Counted from the stretch's first letter, positions 1 to 8,678 are shown. The stretch is DNA of 64,000 nt from Candidatus Neomicrothrix sp. UBA2517 (GCA_002341185.1 DDNP01000025.1:1-64000); one strand, 5' to 3'. Translations and numbers: made by a program. The notes: generated by a model from the sequence alone, not told the origin.

Positions 1-2762
1 GGGTTTAGAACAATATCAACTGGAGTTCCATCTTCCATAAACGGCATATCTTCAATGGGAAGAATTGTTGATATTACGCCTTTGTTTCCATGCCTTCCGG
101 CAAGCTTGTCACCAACACTAATTTTTCTCTTTTGTGCTACATAAACTCTGACCAGTTCATTAACTCCTGGTTGAAGTTCTGCACCATGCTCACCATCGCG
201 GACGAACTTATCAACAGCAATTACTGTCCCAGTTTCACCATGAGGAACAACAAGAGAAGTGTTTCTAACCTCTTTGGCTTTTTCACCGAAGATCGCTCTG
301 AGGAGGCGTTCCTCTGGCGTTAATTCTGTTTCTCCTTTCGGAGTTACTTTCCCAACTAAAACATCTCCTGGTCCGACTTCAGCACCAATCCTAATAATTC
401 CATCTTCACTTAGGTCAGCGAGCATCTCCTCAGAGATATTTGGGATATCTCTTGTTATTTCCTCTGACCCAAGTTTGGTATCTCTAGCATCTATCTCATG
501 CTGATGAATATGAATTGAAGTAAGAACATCATCTTTAACTAGACGTTCACTCACGATTATCGCATCCTCAAAGTTATACCCTTTCCACGGCATAAATGCG
601 ATCAGTAAATTTTTCCCGAGAGCAAGTTCTCCAAGGTCAGTTGATGGGCCGTCGGCTAAGATATCACCTTTACGAATTCGATCTCCTTCTCTAACCAAAG
701 ATTTTTGATTAATGCAGGTATCTTGATTCGAACGCTGGAATTTCTTCAATTTATAAGTTTTTCTTCCAAGCGTCTTCTCAGCTTCGTACTCAACCGTTAT
801 TGAACTTCCAGTTATCTCTGCTATCGCTCCATTACCTTCTGCAATGATCATATCTGCAGCATCGAAAGCGGCTCTCTGTTCAATTCCTGTACCAATATAT
901 GGTGCTTCTGCTTGAAGAAGAGGGACTGCTTGACGTTGCATGTTAGCCCCCATAAGGGCGCGATTGGCATCATCGTGTTCAAGAAATGGAATCAAAGCTG
1001 TAGCGACTGAAACAATCTGTCGCGGAGAGACGTCCATAAGTTGGACTTCATCGGGTGCCACATATGATATTTCTGTTGTAGCTCCAAAAAAGACTTCTTG
1101 TTCAAGAGCAGTCTTCAAACCTTGAAGCGTTGCCGCCTGAGGCGACCTTCGCACGAGAACCCTATCACGCAAGAATTGACCTTTAGAATCAATCGGAGCG
1201 TTAGCTTGGGCCACAACATATTCTTCTTCTTCATCAGCAGCTAGATATCTAACCTCATCAGTTACACGACCATCTTTTACAATCCTGTATGGTGATTCAA
1301 TGAAACCGAAATCATTAACCTTTCCATAACTAGCTAAAGCCCCGATTAACCCAATATTTGGGCCTTCTGGTGTTTCGATTGGGCACATTCGTCCATAATG
1401 ACTGAAGTGAACATCTCTTACCTCGAAGCCAGCTCGTTCTCTTGATAGACCCCCTGGACCAAGTGCTGAAAGCCTTCTTCTATGTGTGAGACCAGATAAA
1501 GGATTCACTTGATCCATGAACTGTGAGAGTTGCGATGTGCCAAAAAATTCTTTAATTGATGCCACAACGGGTCGGATATTGATAAGTGATGTAGGTGTTA
1601 TCCCCTCAACATCTTGAGTCGTCATTCGCTCTCTTACGACTCTTTCCATTCTTGAAAGGCCTATACGTACTTGATTCTGAATTAGCTCACCAACACTTCT
1701 AATCCTTCTGTTAGCGAAATGGTCTTGATCATCTAGTCTATAACCAGGCTCAAATTTCATAAGGTGAAGAAGATAAGTGCATGTAGCAATTACTTCTGAT
1801 GGACTCAAGACAGTCGCATCTTCTGCAGGCCTCTCTAATTCAACTCCAAACAGTTCTTCTATCTTGTCTATTTCCGGACCAAGCTTTCTGTTTAATTTGT
1901 AGCGCCCGACTCTTGATAGGTCATAACGTCTACTTTCAAAGAAAGCATTACGGAAATAGTTTCGAGCCGCATCAAGATTCTGAGGTTCTCCAGGTCTTAC
2001 TCTTTTATAAATTTCCAAAAGAGCTTCTTCTTGAATGTTTTCTTCAGAAACTTTCTCTAATTCTTTAAGATATTGTGGCTCTAAGAAGTCAAAATGCTTC
2101 ACGAAACTTGGGAGGAAATTCGGATGATTCTCTTCATCAAAACCCAACGCTCTCATGAGAGTAAAAATACTTAATCTCCTTTTACGAGCTATTCGTGTGC
2201 CAGCAGTAGGGTCTTTCCCAGGCTTCTGCTCTACATCAAACTCAATCCACTCACCCCGATAAGGGTGAATAGTTCCAGTTACCAACTGATTCCTGGCTAA
2301 ATTACGAAGCCGGTATCTTTCTCCTGGTTGAAAGATAACTCCTGGTGAACGAACTAGCTGTGAAACAACTACTCGTTCAGTTCCGTTAATGACGAAGGTC
2401 CCGTCTTCGGTCATTTTGGGAAATTCGCCAATAAAAACAACTTGTTCTTTCAGTTCACCAGTATCTCGGTTTCCAAATCGCGCTCGAACAAGGATTGGAG
2501 ATGTGTAGCTAATCTGGTTGGCTTTACATTCAGCGACTGTGTATTTCGGTCCCGGATTCAAATCTTCATCTGATGGATCAAATTCAAGTTCAAGTTGAAG
2601 CGTTTCAGAGAAATCCGTAATTGGACTAATATCTCTAAAGGTTTCAGCTAGACCTTCTTCTAAGAACCATTTATATGATTCTCTTTGAACTGATATTAGG
2701 TCTGGAAGTTCTAATACTTCATTGAGGTTTGCAAATGAGTAACGATTACGAATTGACGACAA
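1..2762 (-). CDS. rpoB: RNA polymerase beta subunit, N-terminal about 920 residues (partial, runs off the window)
   Basis: This is the catalytic beta subunit of RNA polymerase. The frame is open from 2762 to the window edge and ends in [10 protein letters not shown], so the C-terminal part lies outside. The rifampicin pocket is visible at about 1440-1545 as [15 protein letters not shown] followed by [14 protein letters not shown]. The residues equivalent to E. coli D516, H526 and S531 are wild type, so no target-site rifampicin resistance is indicated. There is no ATG near the expected start. I chose TTG at 2762 because a perfect AAGGAG lies 5 nt upstream and the protein then starts [19 protein letters not shown], which matches the family just before its first conserved block. 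The gene lies 287 nt downstream of rplL, as usual. Confidence 0.97.
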   Translation of the reverse strand, partial: MSSIRNRYSFANLNEVLELPDLISVQRESYKWFLEEGLAETFRDISPITDFSETLQLELEFDPSDEDLNPGPKYTVAECKANQISYTSPILVRARFGNRDTGELKEQVVFIGEFPKMTEDGTFVINGTERVVVSQLVRSPGVIFQPGERYRLRNLARNQLVTGTIHPYRGEWIEFDVEQKPGKDPTAGTRIARKRRLSIFTLMRALGFDEENHPNFLPSFVKHFDFLEPQYLKELEKVSEENIQEEALLEIYKRVRPGEPQNLDAARNYFRNAFFESRRYDLSRVGRYKLNRKLGPEIDKIEELFGVELERPAEDATVLSPSEVIATCTYLLHLMKFEPGYRLDDQDHFANRRIRSVGELIQNQVRIGLSRMERVVRERMTTQDVEGITPTSLINIRPVVASIKEFFGTSQLSQFMDQVNPLSGLTHRRRLSALGPGGLSRERAGFEVRDVHFSHYGRMCPIETPEGPNIGLIGALASYGKVNDFGFIESPYRIVKDGRVTDEVRYLAADEEEEYVVAQANAPIDSKGQFLRDRVLVRRSPQAATLQGLKTALEQEVFFGATTEISYVAPDEVQLMDVSPRQIVSVATALIPFLEHDDANRALMGANMQRQAVPLLQAEAPYIGTGIEQRAAFDAADMIIAEGNGAIAEITGSSITVEYEAEKTLGRKTYKLKKFQRSNQDTCINQKSLVREGDRIRKGDILADGPSTDLGELALGKNLLIAFMPWKGYNFEDAIIVSERLVKDDVLTSIHIHQHEIDARDTKLGSEEITRDIPNISEEMLADLSEDGIIRIGAEVGPGDVLVGKVTPKGETELTPEERLLRAIFGEKAKEVRNTSLVVPHGETGTVIAVDKFVRDGEHGAELQPGVNELVRVYVAQKRKISVGDKLAGRHGNKGVISTILPIEDMPFMEDGTPVDIVLN

Positions 2763-2952
2763 GAATGCTCCTTGGTCTTGGAAAGGTTTTTGGTCTGTTG
2801 TGCGTATGTTTACGCTTTTTCTCGTGTTAGAGCAGTGAGATGGCTACTCCTATGGGTTAGTTGGGTACGCGCAGGTAACAACGTTGATTGATACCTAGCA
2901 GTGGGCAGAAATTAAAGTCTATGACCTATTTCGATAAACACAAAGCGATTTT

Positions 2953-3048
2953 TGTCCAAATTTGCTTTACGGACATGTTTATGCCTATTTTTTGCGTAAT
3001 CTTTGCTAAATTCTGTGATTTTTAGTGATTACGCTTGCCCAATGCAAG
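2953..3048 (-). promoter_or_regulatory. rplL-rpoB intercistronic RNA hairpins
   Basis: The 287-nt gap between rplL and rpoB has no gene but holds three inverted repeats in the transcript. CTTGC/GCAAG (3034-3048) lies just after the rplL stop. A perfect 8-bp repeat GCGTAATC/GATTACGC (2994-3001 and 3027-3034) has a 25-nt loop and is overlapped by the first. TGTCC/GGACA occupies 2953-2957 and 2971-2975. None is followed by a U-run. In E. coli this gap carries an attenuator and an RNase III processing site; a similar role here is inference. Confidence 0.45.
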
Positions 3049-3049
3049 T

Positions 3050-3430
3050 TTATTGAAGTTCTACAGATGCTCCGGCTGCTTCAAGAGCTTCTTTAGCTTT
3101 CTCCGCATCTTCCTTAGAAGCACCCTCTAGAACAGCTTTAGGAGCAGACTCAACGAGTTCTTTAGCTTCCTTAAGTCCCAAAGACGTAAGTCCACGGACT
3201 TCTTTGATCACGTTGATCTTCTTTTCCCCAGCTCCGGTAAGAACTACATCAAATGAGTCCTTCTCTTCACCAGCGTCTGCTTCTCCACCTGCTGCAGGGG
3301 CTGCCGCAACAGCTGCTACTGGAGCTGCCGCTGTAACACCGAATTTTTCTTCAAACTCGCTTAGAAGTTCGCTTAATTCTAGGACGCTCATATTAGCTAT
3401 CGCCTCAAGCACCTCTTCTTTGGTAGTCAT
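3050..3430 (-). CDS. rplL: 50S ribosomal protein L7/L12
   Basis: This is the ribosomal stalk protein that recruits translation factors, 126 residues and family-typical. The N-terminal dimerisation domain (about 1-35, with [18 protein letters not shown]) is joined by an Ala/Pro/Gly-rich hinge (about 36-58) to the C-terminal factor-binding domain (about 60-126), which holds the [10 protein letters not shown] helix. It starts 3 nt after the rplJ stop, so the two are translationally coupled, as expected for a multi-copy stalk protein. Expression is probably set by the leader upstream of rplJ. Confidence 0.97.
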   Translation of the reverse strand: MTTKEEVLEAIANMSVLELSELLSEFEEKFGVTAAAPVAAVAAAPAAGGEADAGEEKDSFDVVLTGAGEKKINVIKEVRGLTSLGLKEAKELVESAPKAVLEGASKEDAEKAKEALEAAGASVELQ

Positions 3431-3433
3431 AAT

Positions 3434-4243
3434 TTAACTCTCCTCATTTTCGTTGGCATCGCCATCGATCTTATTATTTTCAAGAGACTCTTCATCTGAG
3501 TCATCATCTTTATTGTTCCCTGATTCAGAGGGATCCACACTTTCAGAAATTTCTTCTTCAGCGTCTTCAAGCGGAGCTTCGTCACCAGCCTCAGATGATT
3601 CAGCCAATTCTGATCCAGCACCACCAGCTTCTGAAATTTCTTCTTCAGCGTCTTCAAGCGGAGCTTCGTCACCAGCCTCAGATGATTCAGCCAATTCTGA
3701 TCCAGCACCACCAGCTTCTATCAGCGCAGATAGAGCGTAAGCAAAATTTTGAGGGATTGCATTTAGGAGCCCAGCAAACTCTCTGAGTGGGGCAGCCATT
3801 CCTCCAGCTAAGCGAGCAAGAAGTTCTTCCCTTGGAGCAATCTTTGATAAAGCTGTAATCTCTTCAGTAGATAGTAAAGCCCCTTCGAGCATTCCACCTT
3901 TAATTATCAGATCTTCGTTAGATTTCGCAAAGCTTGTTAGAGCTTTAGCAATACTCACTGGATCCCCAGGTGAACCATCAGGTCGAGTTCCAGTAAATGC
4001 TATAGCAGTAGGGCCAACAAGTAATTCTTCTATTTCTAAATCAAGCTCTTTCGCTGCTACACGAACAAGTGTATTTTTATACACCTTGTATTCTCCGCCA
4101 GCTTGTTTCATTGCATTTCGCAAAACAGCCATATCAGTTACATTAAGGCCTCGGTATTCAGTAAGAATTATTGCTTCAGCATTGGAGAACTTTTCTTGTA
4201 CCTCTGCAACGATAGCTATTTTTTCCGGTCTGAGGTCTCCCAT
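3434..4243 (-). CDS. rplJ: 50S ribosomal protein L10 with a long acidic C-terminal extension
   Basis: L10 anchors the L7/L12 dimers on the 23S rRNA. The start at 4243 (MGDLRPEKIAIV) is chosen because AAAGGA lies 6 nt upstream; the longer frame to 4291 would run through the leader hairpin. The product is 269 residues against about 170-190 for most L10. The normal domain covers about 1-175 and includes ILTEYRGLNV near the N-terminus. The remaining part is a Glu/Asp/Ser-rich, probably disordered tail. It contains two identical 29-residue repeats (SELAESSEAGDEAPLEDAEE core) encoded by a perfect 87-bp tandem duplication. The tail follows the helix that carries the L12 dimers and is not needed for the known L10 function. 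Confidence 0.96.
   Translation of the reverse strand: MGDLRPEKIAIVAEVQEKFSNAEAIILTEYRGLNVTDMAVLRNAMKQAGGEYKVYKNTLVRVAAKELDLEIEELLVGPTAIAFTGTRPDGSPGDPVSIAKALTSFAKSNEDLIIKGGMLEGALLSTEEITALSKIAPREELLARLAGGMAAPLREFAGLLNAIPQNFAYALSALIEAGGAGSELAESSEAGDEAPLEDAEEEISEAGGAGSELAESSEAGDEAPLEDAEEEISESVDPSESGNNKDDDSDEESLENNKIDGDANENEES
3546..3719. repeat. perfect 87-bp tandem duplication inside rplJ
   Basis: Copies at 3546-3632 and 3633-3719 are identical by eye over all 87 bp, including third codon positions. They keep the frame and encode two 29-residue acidic units in the L10 tail. Perfect identity indicates a very recent duplication, or an assembly artefact in metagenome-derived sequence. Confidence 0.9.
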
Positions 4244-4269
4244 CGGAGATCCTTTCTTATTCAAACTCC

Positions 4270-4305
4270 AAAAAAAATTGGAGTGCACCAATAGGCAAAC
4301 ACTCC
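4270..4305 (-). terminator. Terminator-like attenuator hairpin upstream of rplJ
   Basis: In the transcript GGAGTG (4305-4300) pairs with CACTCC (4285-4280) around a 14-nt loop, and AA plus a run of eight U follow (4279-4270, with one U-rich block). The hairpin sits between the L10-leader structure and the rplJ Shine-Dalgarno sequence at about 4250, and the rplJ start is at 4243. That position fits premature termination controlling rplJL. Bacillus regulates rplJL in this way through L10-L12 binding; the parallel here is inference. Confidence 0.6.
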
Positions 4306-4446
4306 AGCGGTTTGTTCACCTCGTTCGGCAAATATCTCATTATGCACTAGGTGCGCCGAATTTCTTAGGTTTTAGATTTACTCATTCAACATATCGGCAA
4401 ATTCGTAGGTAACAACCTAGAAAGATATAATTACGTCAATTGAACT
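4306..4446 (-). promoter_or_regulatory. L10-type ribosomal protein leader
   Basis: The 203-nt stretch between rplA and rplJ is gene-free and structured. The transcript contains TTCGGC (4360-4355) pairing with GCCGAA (4329-4324). Inside lies a small GCAC-CTA-GTGC hairpin (4354-4344), and GAACGAGGTGAAC follows the second strand. This arrangement resembles the L10 leader family, in which L10 bound to L12 represses its own mRNA. I have not run a covariance model. Confidence 0.55.
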
Positions 4447-5133
4447 CTAAAGGCTGTTCTCATCAACTTTCACACCGGGGCCCATTGTTGAACTGATGAC
4501 TACTTTCTTGAGATACTTACCTTTGGAACCTGACGGTTTGACTCTCTGAAGTTCTTCAATCACTGTCTCAAAATTCACCAGAAGTGCTTCTTCATCAAAG
4601 CTGGCCTTCCCGATAGGGACCTGAACATTTCCAAATTTATCCGTTCGATATTCAACCATTCCACCTTTAAATTCCTGAACAGCTTTTGCAACATTATCTG
4701 TGACTGTTCCAGTTTTGGGGTTCGGCATTAAGCCTCTAGGGCCTAATACTCTTCCTAGCTTTCCGACTACGGGCATCATTTCTGGAGTCGCAATAGCAAT
4801 ATCAAAATTGAAATTTCCCTTTTCTATTTCAGTTGCAAGATCACTATCGCCTACAAGATCCGCACCTGCTTCTTTAGCTTGAAGAGCAGCTTCCCCTTGG
4901 GCAAATACTGCTACGCGAACATCACGTCCAGTCCCTGACGGTAAAGCTACCGTTCCGCGAACCATTTCTTCTGCTTTACGTGGGTCGACACCCAGACGAC
5001 AAACCAATTCAATAGTTTCATCAAATTTTGCTGTTGCTAGTTCTTTAGAAGTTGCTACAGCATCCTTTGGAGCGTATGTAGCTTCGCGATCAAAAGAACT
5101 AACAGCGTTTTCGTATCGTTTACCTTGTGACAT
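4447..5133 (-). CDS. rplA: 50S ribosomal protein L1
   Basis: L1 builds the mobile L1 stalk at the ribosomal E site and binds 23S rRNA. Of two in-frame ATGs 9 nt apart, the second (5133, MSQGKRYENAVSSFDR) is preferred because AAAGGA lies 9 nt before it, whereas it touches the first directly. That gives 228 residues, normal for the family. The two-domain L1 fold is supported by the GTVALPSGTG and LGRVLGPRGLMPNPKTGTVT motifs and the C-terminal KKVVISSTMGPGVKVD. It lies downstream of rplK, the usual L11-L1 operon order. Confidence 0.97.
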   Translation of the reverse strand: MSQGKRYENAVSSFDREATYAPKDAVATSKELATAKFDETIELVCRLGVDPRKAEEMVRGTVALPSGTGRDVRVAVFAQGEAALQAKEAGADLVGDSDLATEIEKGNFNFDIAIATPEMMPVVGKLGRVLGPRGLMPNPKTGTVTDNVAKAVQEFKGGMVEYRTDKFGNVQVPIGKASFDEEALLVNFETVIEELQRVKPSGSKGKYLKKVVISSTMGPGVKVDENSL

Positions 5134-5231
5134 CGAATACATTCCTTTCAGGGATTAAGACCCTATGTGATTCTCCCTCTTATTTTATTTTTTGTTATCA
5201 CTCGTTGAGGTAAGCAAAGTGAAAACTGCCT

Positions 5232-5657
5232 CTATTTAACTTCAAGACCCATGCTTCTTGCGGTTCCTGCAACTTGTAACTTCGCCTGGTCTAAATCATT
5301 TGTATTCAAATCAGGCATTTTAGTTTCAGCAATTTCCGCAATCTGGGCATTGGTGACTGACCCTGCCATTTCTCTTCCTGGATTCTCACTGGCTTTATCA
5401 AGGCCAGCAGCTTTTCGAAGAAGGAATGATGTAGGAGGAGTTTTTGTAACAAAAGAAAAGGTTCGGTCAGCGTAGATTGTTATTTCTACTGGAACTACTT
5501 GACCCCGCTTATCTTCAGTCTTTGCGTTATATTCTTTACAAAAGTCCATAATCGCAATGCCGTGAGGTCCCAGCGCTGTTCCTACCGGAGGTGCTGGTGA
5601 TGCTTGCCCTGCCGGAATTTGTATTTTCACAACCGCAGTGATTTCTTTTTCTGCCAT
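5232..5657 (-). CDS. rplK: 50S ribosomal protein L11
   Basis: L11 binds the GTPase-associated centre of 23S rRNA and takes part in stringent-response signalling through RelA. The open frame extends to 5702, but the start is placed at 5657 ([17 protein letters not shown]) because AGGAG lies 7 nt upstream and the product then has the family length (141 residues). The N-terminal domain has [20 protein letters not shown]. The C-terminal RNA-binding domain includes [14 protein letters not shown] and ends with ARSMGLEVK. Unusually, nusG is not directly upstream: a DUF6356 gene and a plus-strand lrp gene lie between. Confidence 0.97.
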   Translation of the reverse strand: MAEKEITAVVKIQIPAGQASPAPPVGTALGPHGIAIMDFCKEYNAKTEDKRGQVVPVEITIYADRTFSFVTKTPPTSFLLRKAAGLDKASENPGREMAGSVTNAQIAEIAETKMPDLNTNDLDQAKLQVAGTARSMGLEVK

Positions 5658-5756
5658 TTCATTACTCCTGAATAAATTTTCAGCAGTCGTCAATATACCC
5701 AATAATTAGGCAAGTAGCTCACTTAACAACATGCTTCTTAAAATGATTAAAAATAT

Positions 5757-6011
5757 TCAACTCCATGAAGAGCTTGAACTACTTGATGAAGGAATCAATT
5801 CGGAAGTTTTTCGTTGCTCAATTCTACTATGAAGATCACCAATAGTAACACTAGCTGTATTCTCAAAAAGTGGTGGGTAAACAGCATGGGCTAAACACGC
5901 GAAACATGCTTTTAGGAGACAGAAAGCTATGTTTACAGCAAACTTAAAATGGTCAAAATACGATTGCCCAACACTAGCTGGATGATCTGTGAAGCTCCCT
6001 GTAATGCGCAT
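5757..6011 (-). CDS. DUF6356 family small protein
   Basis: An 84-residue protein with the pattern I associate with DUF6356: FTDHPASVGQSYFDHFKFA, then a hydrophobic stretch with CLAHAVYPPLFENTAS and a final amphipathic segment with LHSRIEQRK. One hydrophobic helix lies at about 27-45. The C-terminus is an odd run of eight serines followed by WS. The family has no known function; members are short membrane-associated proteins seen mostly in Proteobacteria, so its presence here is slightly unexpected. It starts 114 nt from the divergent Lrp-type regulator, which may control it. The start has no convincing Shine-Dalgarno sequence. Confidence 0.65.
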   Translation of the reverse strand: MRITGSFTDHPASVGQSYFDHFKFAVNIAFCLLKACFACLAHAVYPPLFENTASVTIGDLHSRIEQRKTSELIPSSSSSSSSWS

Positions 6012-6075
6012 TTACCAAATGTAACACCAAGTGCAAGCATAGAATTATTAAATAATTGCATTAATAAGGTATATT

Positions 6076-6105
6076 TTGAAACAAAAACTGAATTTTGTGT
6101 ATATT
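6076..6105 (+). promoter_or_regulatory. Sigma70-like promoter of the Lrp/AsnC gene
   Basis: TTGAAA (6076-6081) and TATATT (6100-6105) are separated by 18 nt. Transcription would start near 6112, leaving a leader of about 14 nt before the ATG at 6126 and no Shine-Dalgarno sequence. A very short leader is common in actinobacteria. Confidence 0.45.
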
Positions 6106-6125
6106 AGCGCATAATATGTTTATAA

Positions 6126-6584
6126 ATGGATGCTATAGACAAAAATATTATTAATTTACTACAAAATGATGCTAGCCTTACTGCAAGAGAGATTGCTGAA
6201 GAAGTCGGTCTGACACCTGCTCCATGCTGGCGACGAATTCAACGATTAGAATCCGAAGAAATAATCACTTCAAGAGTTGCGATCATTGACCCAGAAAAAA
6301 TCAACCTATCTGTCATCGCATTAGTAGAAATTCGCACCAACCGTCATAATGCAGAGTGGTTGGCAGGTTTCAGTTCCGCTGTAAAAAAATTTCCTGAAAT
6401 CATTGAAGCCTATAGAACAAGTGGAGAAGTTGATTATATGCTCAGGGTCGTTGCTCCGAACATGAAAGCATATGACCTCTTCTACAAAAGACTCGTAGAA
6501 GAAGTGGATCTCTACGATGTAAGAACCCATTTTGTAATGGAGAGGATCAAAAATACGACTCAGCTACCTCTTGAGTATTGTTAG
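6126..6584 (+). CDS. Lrp/AsnC family transcriptional regulator
   Basis: A 152-residue DNA-binding regulator of the leucine-responsive/feast-famine family. The N-terminal winged HTH (about 1-60) has LTAREIAEEVGLTPAPCWRRIQ, where the WRRIQRLE recognition helix is typical, and is followed by GVI-like strand residues SRVAIIDPEKI. The C-terminal RAM ligand-binding domain (about 65-150) includes the conserved SGEVDYMLRVVAPNMKAYD segment. Such proteins usually sense an amino acid and often control the divergent neighbour, here the DUF6356 gene. It is a lone plus-strand gene inserted in the conserved minus-strand secE-nusG-rplK block. Confidence 0.9.
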   Translation: MDAIDKNIINLLQNDASLTAREIAEEVGLTPAPCWRRIQRLESEEIITSRVAIIDPEKINLSVIALVEIRTNRHNAEWLAGFSSAVKKFPEIIEAYRTSGEVDYMLRVVAPNMKAYDLFYKRLVEEVDLYDVRTHFVMERIKNTTQLPLEYC

Positions 6585-6595
6585 AAGATAACGAA

Positions 6596-7321
6596 CTAAA
6601 GCTTAGCTACTTGTGCAAATTCTAATTCGACTGGTGTTTCTCGACCAAAAATATTTACTAGCACTTTAAGTTTTAATTGATCCTCATTTATCTCAATAAT
6701 CTCACCAGAGAAATCAGCAAAAGGTCCTTCCTTTACGCGTACTGTTTCGCCTTGCTCATATCCCATTCTTGGTTTGGCGCGCTTGACAGCTTGCCCGTCA
6801 ACTTCTCCGGCGCTGCCAAGGAAACTCTCGACTTCTTTTCTAGGAAGCGGTGAAGGCTTATTAGCTGAACCAACAAAACCTGTTATCCCTGGAGTGTTCC
6901 TAATTACATTCCACACTTCATCATTCATTCGACAACGAACAAGAATGTAACCTGGGAACATTTTTTTCTGGACTTCAACTCTCTTTCCTTGTTTGAATTC
7001 AACAACATTCTCAAGAGGAATAACTATTTCATGGATCGAGTCCTCTTTGTTCATTGACTGAATACGTTGCGCTAGATTACCTTGGACCTTATTTTCGTAA
7101 CCAGATTGAGTATGAACCACATACCATTTCCCTGGCCGATCATATGGACTGACTATCTTTGGTGCCTTCTCTTCCTTCTCATAAATTAGATCATCTTCTG
7201 TAACAACCGCATTGTCACCCTGTGCATCAACATCAGAAGGCTGAACTTCCTCTTCACCTATTCCAACCTGCTCTTGGGAGGCTACATCTTCTAATTCTTC
7301 ACTAGCTGTAATATTTTCCAT
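6596..7321 (-). CDS. nusG: Transcription termination/antitermination protein NusG
   Basis: NusG rides on RNA polymerase and couples it to Rho or to the ribosome. Of 241 residues, the first about 62 are an acidic, disordered extension typical of actinobacterial NusG. The NGN domain follows (about 63-175), with [28 protein letters not shown] and [10 protein letters not shown]. The KOW domain (about 185-241) has [18 protein letters not shown] and ends [10 protein letters not shown]. The gene is convergent with lrp (11 nt gap) and lies 24 nt downstream of secE, the standard pairing. Confidence 0.97.
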   Translation of the reverse strand: MENITASEELEDVASQEQVGIGEEEVQPSDVDAQGDNAVVTEDDLIYEKEEKAPKIVSPYDRPGKWYVVHTQSGYENKVQGNLAQRIQSMNKEDSIHEIVIPLENVVEFKQGKRVEVQKKMFPGYILVRCRMNDEVWNVIRNTPGITGFVGSANKPSPLPRKEVESFLGSAGEVDGQAVKRAKPRMGYEQGETVRVKEGPFADFSGEIIEINEDQLKLKVLVNIFGRETPVELEFAQVAKL

Positions 7322-7345
7322 TGTTCTTTCCGTTCAAAAAACTAA

Positions 7346-7645
7346 TTACCGTTCGAATAACTTAAGCAGGCCTTCACCAAAGCCCCAATCCATAAGGGCA
7401 ATCATAGACGTTATAACCACCAGAGTAATCAAAACTACTATTGAGTAATTGATGACTTCAGGTCGTGTTGGCCATGCAACTTTTTTTAGCTCTGACCGAA
7501 CTTCAGAAAAGTATCGTCTAAACCCAACCCGTTCTTCCTGCTGAGGCCTACCCGCTGCTTGCCGCCGCGAAGCTACAGGGGTTCCATCTTCCCCAAGTTC
7601 ACCCCGCTTTTGTAGCGCTCTTTTTTGCTCACGATTTAGAGACAT
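7346..7645 (-). CDS. secE: Preprotein translocase subunit SecE
   Basis: SecE clamps SecY in the SecYEG protein-export channel. The 99-residue protein has a basic, disordered N-terminal extension (about 1-40). The amphipathic helix follows with the signature SEVRSELKKVAWPTRPEV, and then a single transmembrane helix (about 66-88, INYSIVVLITLVVITSMIALM). It precedes nusG, and tRNA-Trp lies directly upstream on the same strand, an arrangement common in bacteria. Confidence 0.96.
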   Translation of the reverse strand: MSLNREQKRALQKRGELGEDGTPVASRRQAAGRPQQEERVGFRRYFSEVRSELKKVAWPTRPEVINYSIVVLITLVVITSMIALMDWGFGEGLLKLFER

Positions 7646-7709
7646 ACTTTCCTTGCCTGTTCGTCCAATTTCTATTGTATTTTACTTTTTAGTATTTAGT
7701 GCAAACTCG

Positions 7710-7782
7710 CAGGGCAGGAGGGACTCGAACCCCCAACCGCCGGTTTTGGAGACCGGTGCTCTACCAATTGAGCCACTGCCCT
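7710..7782 (-). tRNA. tRNA-Trp (CCA)
   Basis: The reverse strand folds into a full cloverleaf. The acceptor stem is AGGGCAG/CTGCCCT, the anticodon loop CTCCAAA gives CCA, and the T arm is GGGGGTTCGAGTCCC-like. It lies immediately upstream of secE. The CCA tail is not encoded. Confidence 0.96.
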
Positions 7783-7877
7783 AAAGCATGACTTTCTGAG
7801 GATACCAGCGTTTCAACACTTTGATTCTCAGGATGCCTATCTTTAACATTATTGCTCCGTTTTAACAACAGTCAACA

Positions 7878-8372
7878 TTATGCAATCTCAACAAATCTTT
7901 GCATAACGACAACGTCCAACCACCTTCCAAATTTTCTCCCTGTTTCTTTTTCTCGACCAACTTCTTTAAAGCCGGCTTTTTTGTGAGTAGCTATTGATCC
8001 TTTAGACTCAGCGCTTATTCTTGCAATAATTGTATGGAATCCATGTTCCGATGCCTTCTCAATCAAGGCACCCAACAAAGCTAACCCAACGCCCTTCCCT
8101 TGATCTTTCGGACGGACATACACTGAATTCTCTACAGTGGTGCTGTAAGCGGGTCTTCTTTGGTAACGAGAGAGAGACCCAAAGCCGACTATCTCTCCGT
8201 CAGATTCAGCGACCAGAACTACATGTGCTCCTGACCTTTCAGTTAACCAATCCCGTTGTTCCTGAATAGTGCGCGGAGCTATATCAAATGTTGCCGTACC
8301 TGACATGACTTCATCATTATAAATTTCTCTGATAAATTCAGTATCTTTGACATGCGCTAAACGTATTTCCAT
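7878..8372 (-). CDS. GNAT family N-acetyltransferase, phosphinothricin acetyltransferase-like
   Basis: A 164-residue acetyltransferase that should move an acetyl group from acetyl-CoA to an amino group. The sequence has the family order: N-terminal IREIYNDEVMSGTATFD, which is typical of the PAT/YncA-type subgroup, then VAESDGEIVGFGSLSRY, the acetyl-CoA loop VRPKDQGKGVGLALL (Q/R-x-x-G-x-G/A) and the C-terminal HKKAGFKEVGREKETGRKFG. Relatives act on phosphinothricin, methionine sulfoximine or other small amines; the substrate cannot be told from sequence. It sits between two tRNA genes on the same strand. Confidence 0.88.
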   Translation of the reverse strand: MEIRLAHVKDTEFIREIYNDEVMSGTATFDIAPRTIQEQRDWLTERSGAHVVLVAESDGEIVGFGSLSRYQRRPAYSTTVENSVYVRPKDQGKGVGLALLGALIEKASEHGFHTIIARISAESKGSIATHKKAGFKEVGREKETGRKFGRWLDVVVMQRFVEIA

Positions 8373-8410
8373 AATTTTACCCTACATAGCAAAACAAAAA
8401 TATTATGTTG

Positions 8411-8484
8411 TAGCGGCGGACAGATTTGAACTGTCGACCTCCCGATTATGAGTCGAGCGCTCTAACCAACTGAGCTACGCCGCC
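8411..8484 (-). tRNA. tRNA-Met (CAT), elongator type
   Basis: The reverse strand gives a cloverleaf with acceptor GGCGGCG/CGCCGCT, D arm GCTCAGTTGGTTAGAGC and anticodon stem-loop CTCGA-CTCATAA-TCGGG (anticodon CAT). The three consecutive G-C pairs of the initiator anticodon stem are absent, and position 1-72 is a G-T wobble pair, so this is the elongator or, less likely, the lysidine-modified Ile2 species. Confidence 0.92.
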
Positions 8485-8508
8485 AAAATATAGTGCTAAG
8501 CACATTTG

Positions 8509-8581
8509 AGCTCCCTGAGAGAATTGAACTCTCGACCTTCTCCTTACCATGGAGACGCTCTACCGACTGAGCTAAGGGAGC
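8509..8581 (-). tRNA. tRNA-Thr (GGT)
   Basis: The reverse strand gives acceptor GCTCCCT/AGGGAGC and anticodon stem-loop TCTCC-ATGGTAA-GGAGA with anticodon GGT. It lies 24 nt upstream of tRNA-Met on the same strand, so both are probably one transcript. Confidence 0.95.
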
Positions 8582-8650
8582 AAAGATATTAAGTCAAAGC
8601 TATTCGTTATGATGCCACGATGAAGACTCGCTCCCAACCTCACAAGGGTA

Positions 8651-8678
8651 AATATACTTTTAGATTCAAGATTGTCAC
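8651..8678 (-). promoter_or_regulatory. Putative promoter for tRNA-Thr/tRNA-Met
   Basis: On the minus strand GTGACA (8678-8673) and TATATT (8656-8651) are separated by 16 nt and lie about 70 nt upstream of tRNA-Thr. The -35 region also lies in an inverted repeat, TTGTCA-AAAG-TGACAA (8672-8687). Inferred from consensus only. Confidence 0.35.

Noticed and set aside
1440..1545. Rifampicin-resistance mutation in rpoB
   Set aside because: The residues at the known resistance positions that I can read are wild type.
3427..3711. 94-codon minus-strand frame with repeats (VVLDQNWLNHLRLVTKLRL)
   Set aside because: It is a shifted reading of the duplicated L10 tail; the repeat comes from the DNA duplication.
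4086..4412. 108-codon plus-strand frame over the rplJ start and leader
   Set aside because: It is antisense to rplJ and its structured leader and has no start signal.
8411..8484. CAT-anticodon tRNA read as initiator Met or Ile2
   Set aside because: The anticodon stem lacks the three G-C pairs of the initiator, and the body matches elongator Met better than Ile2.
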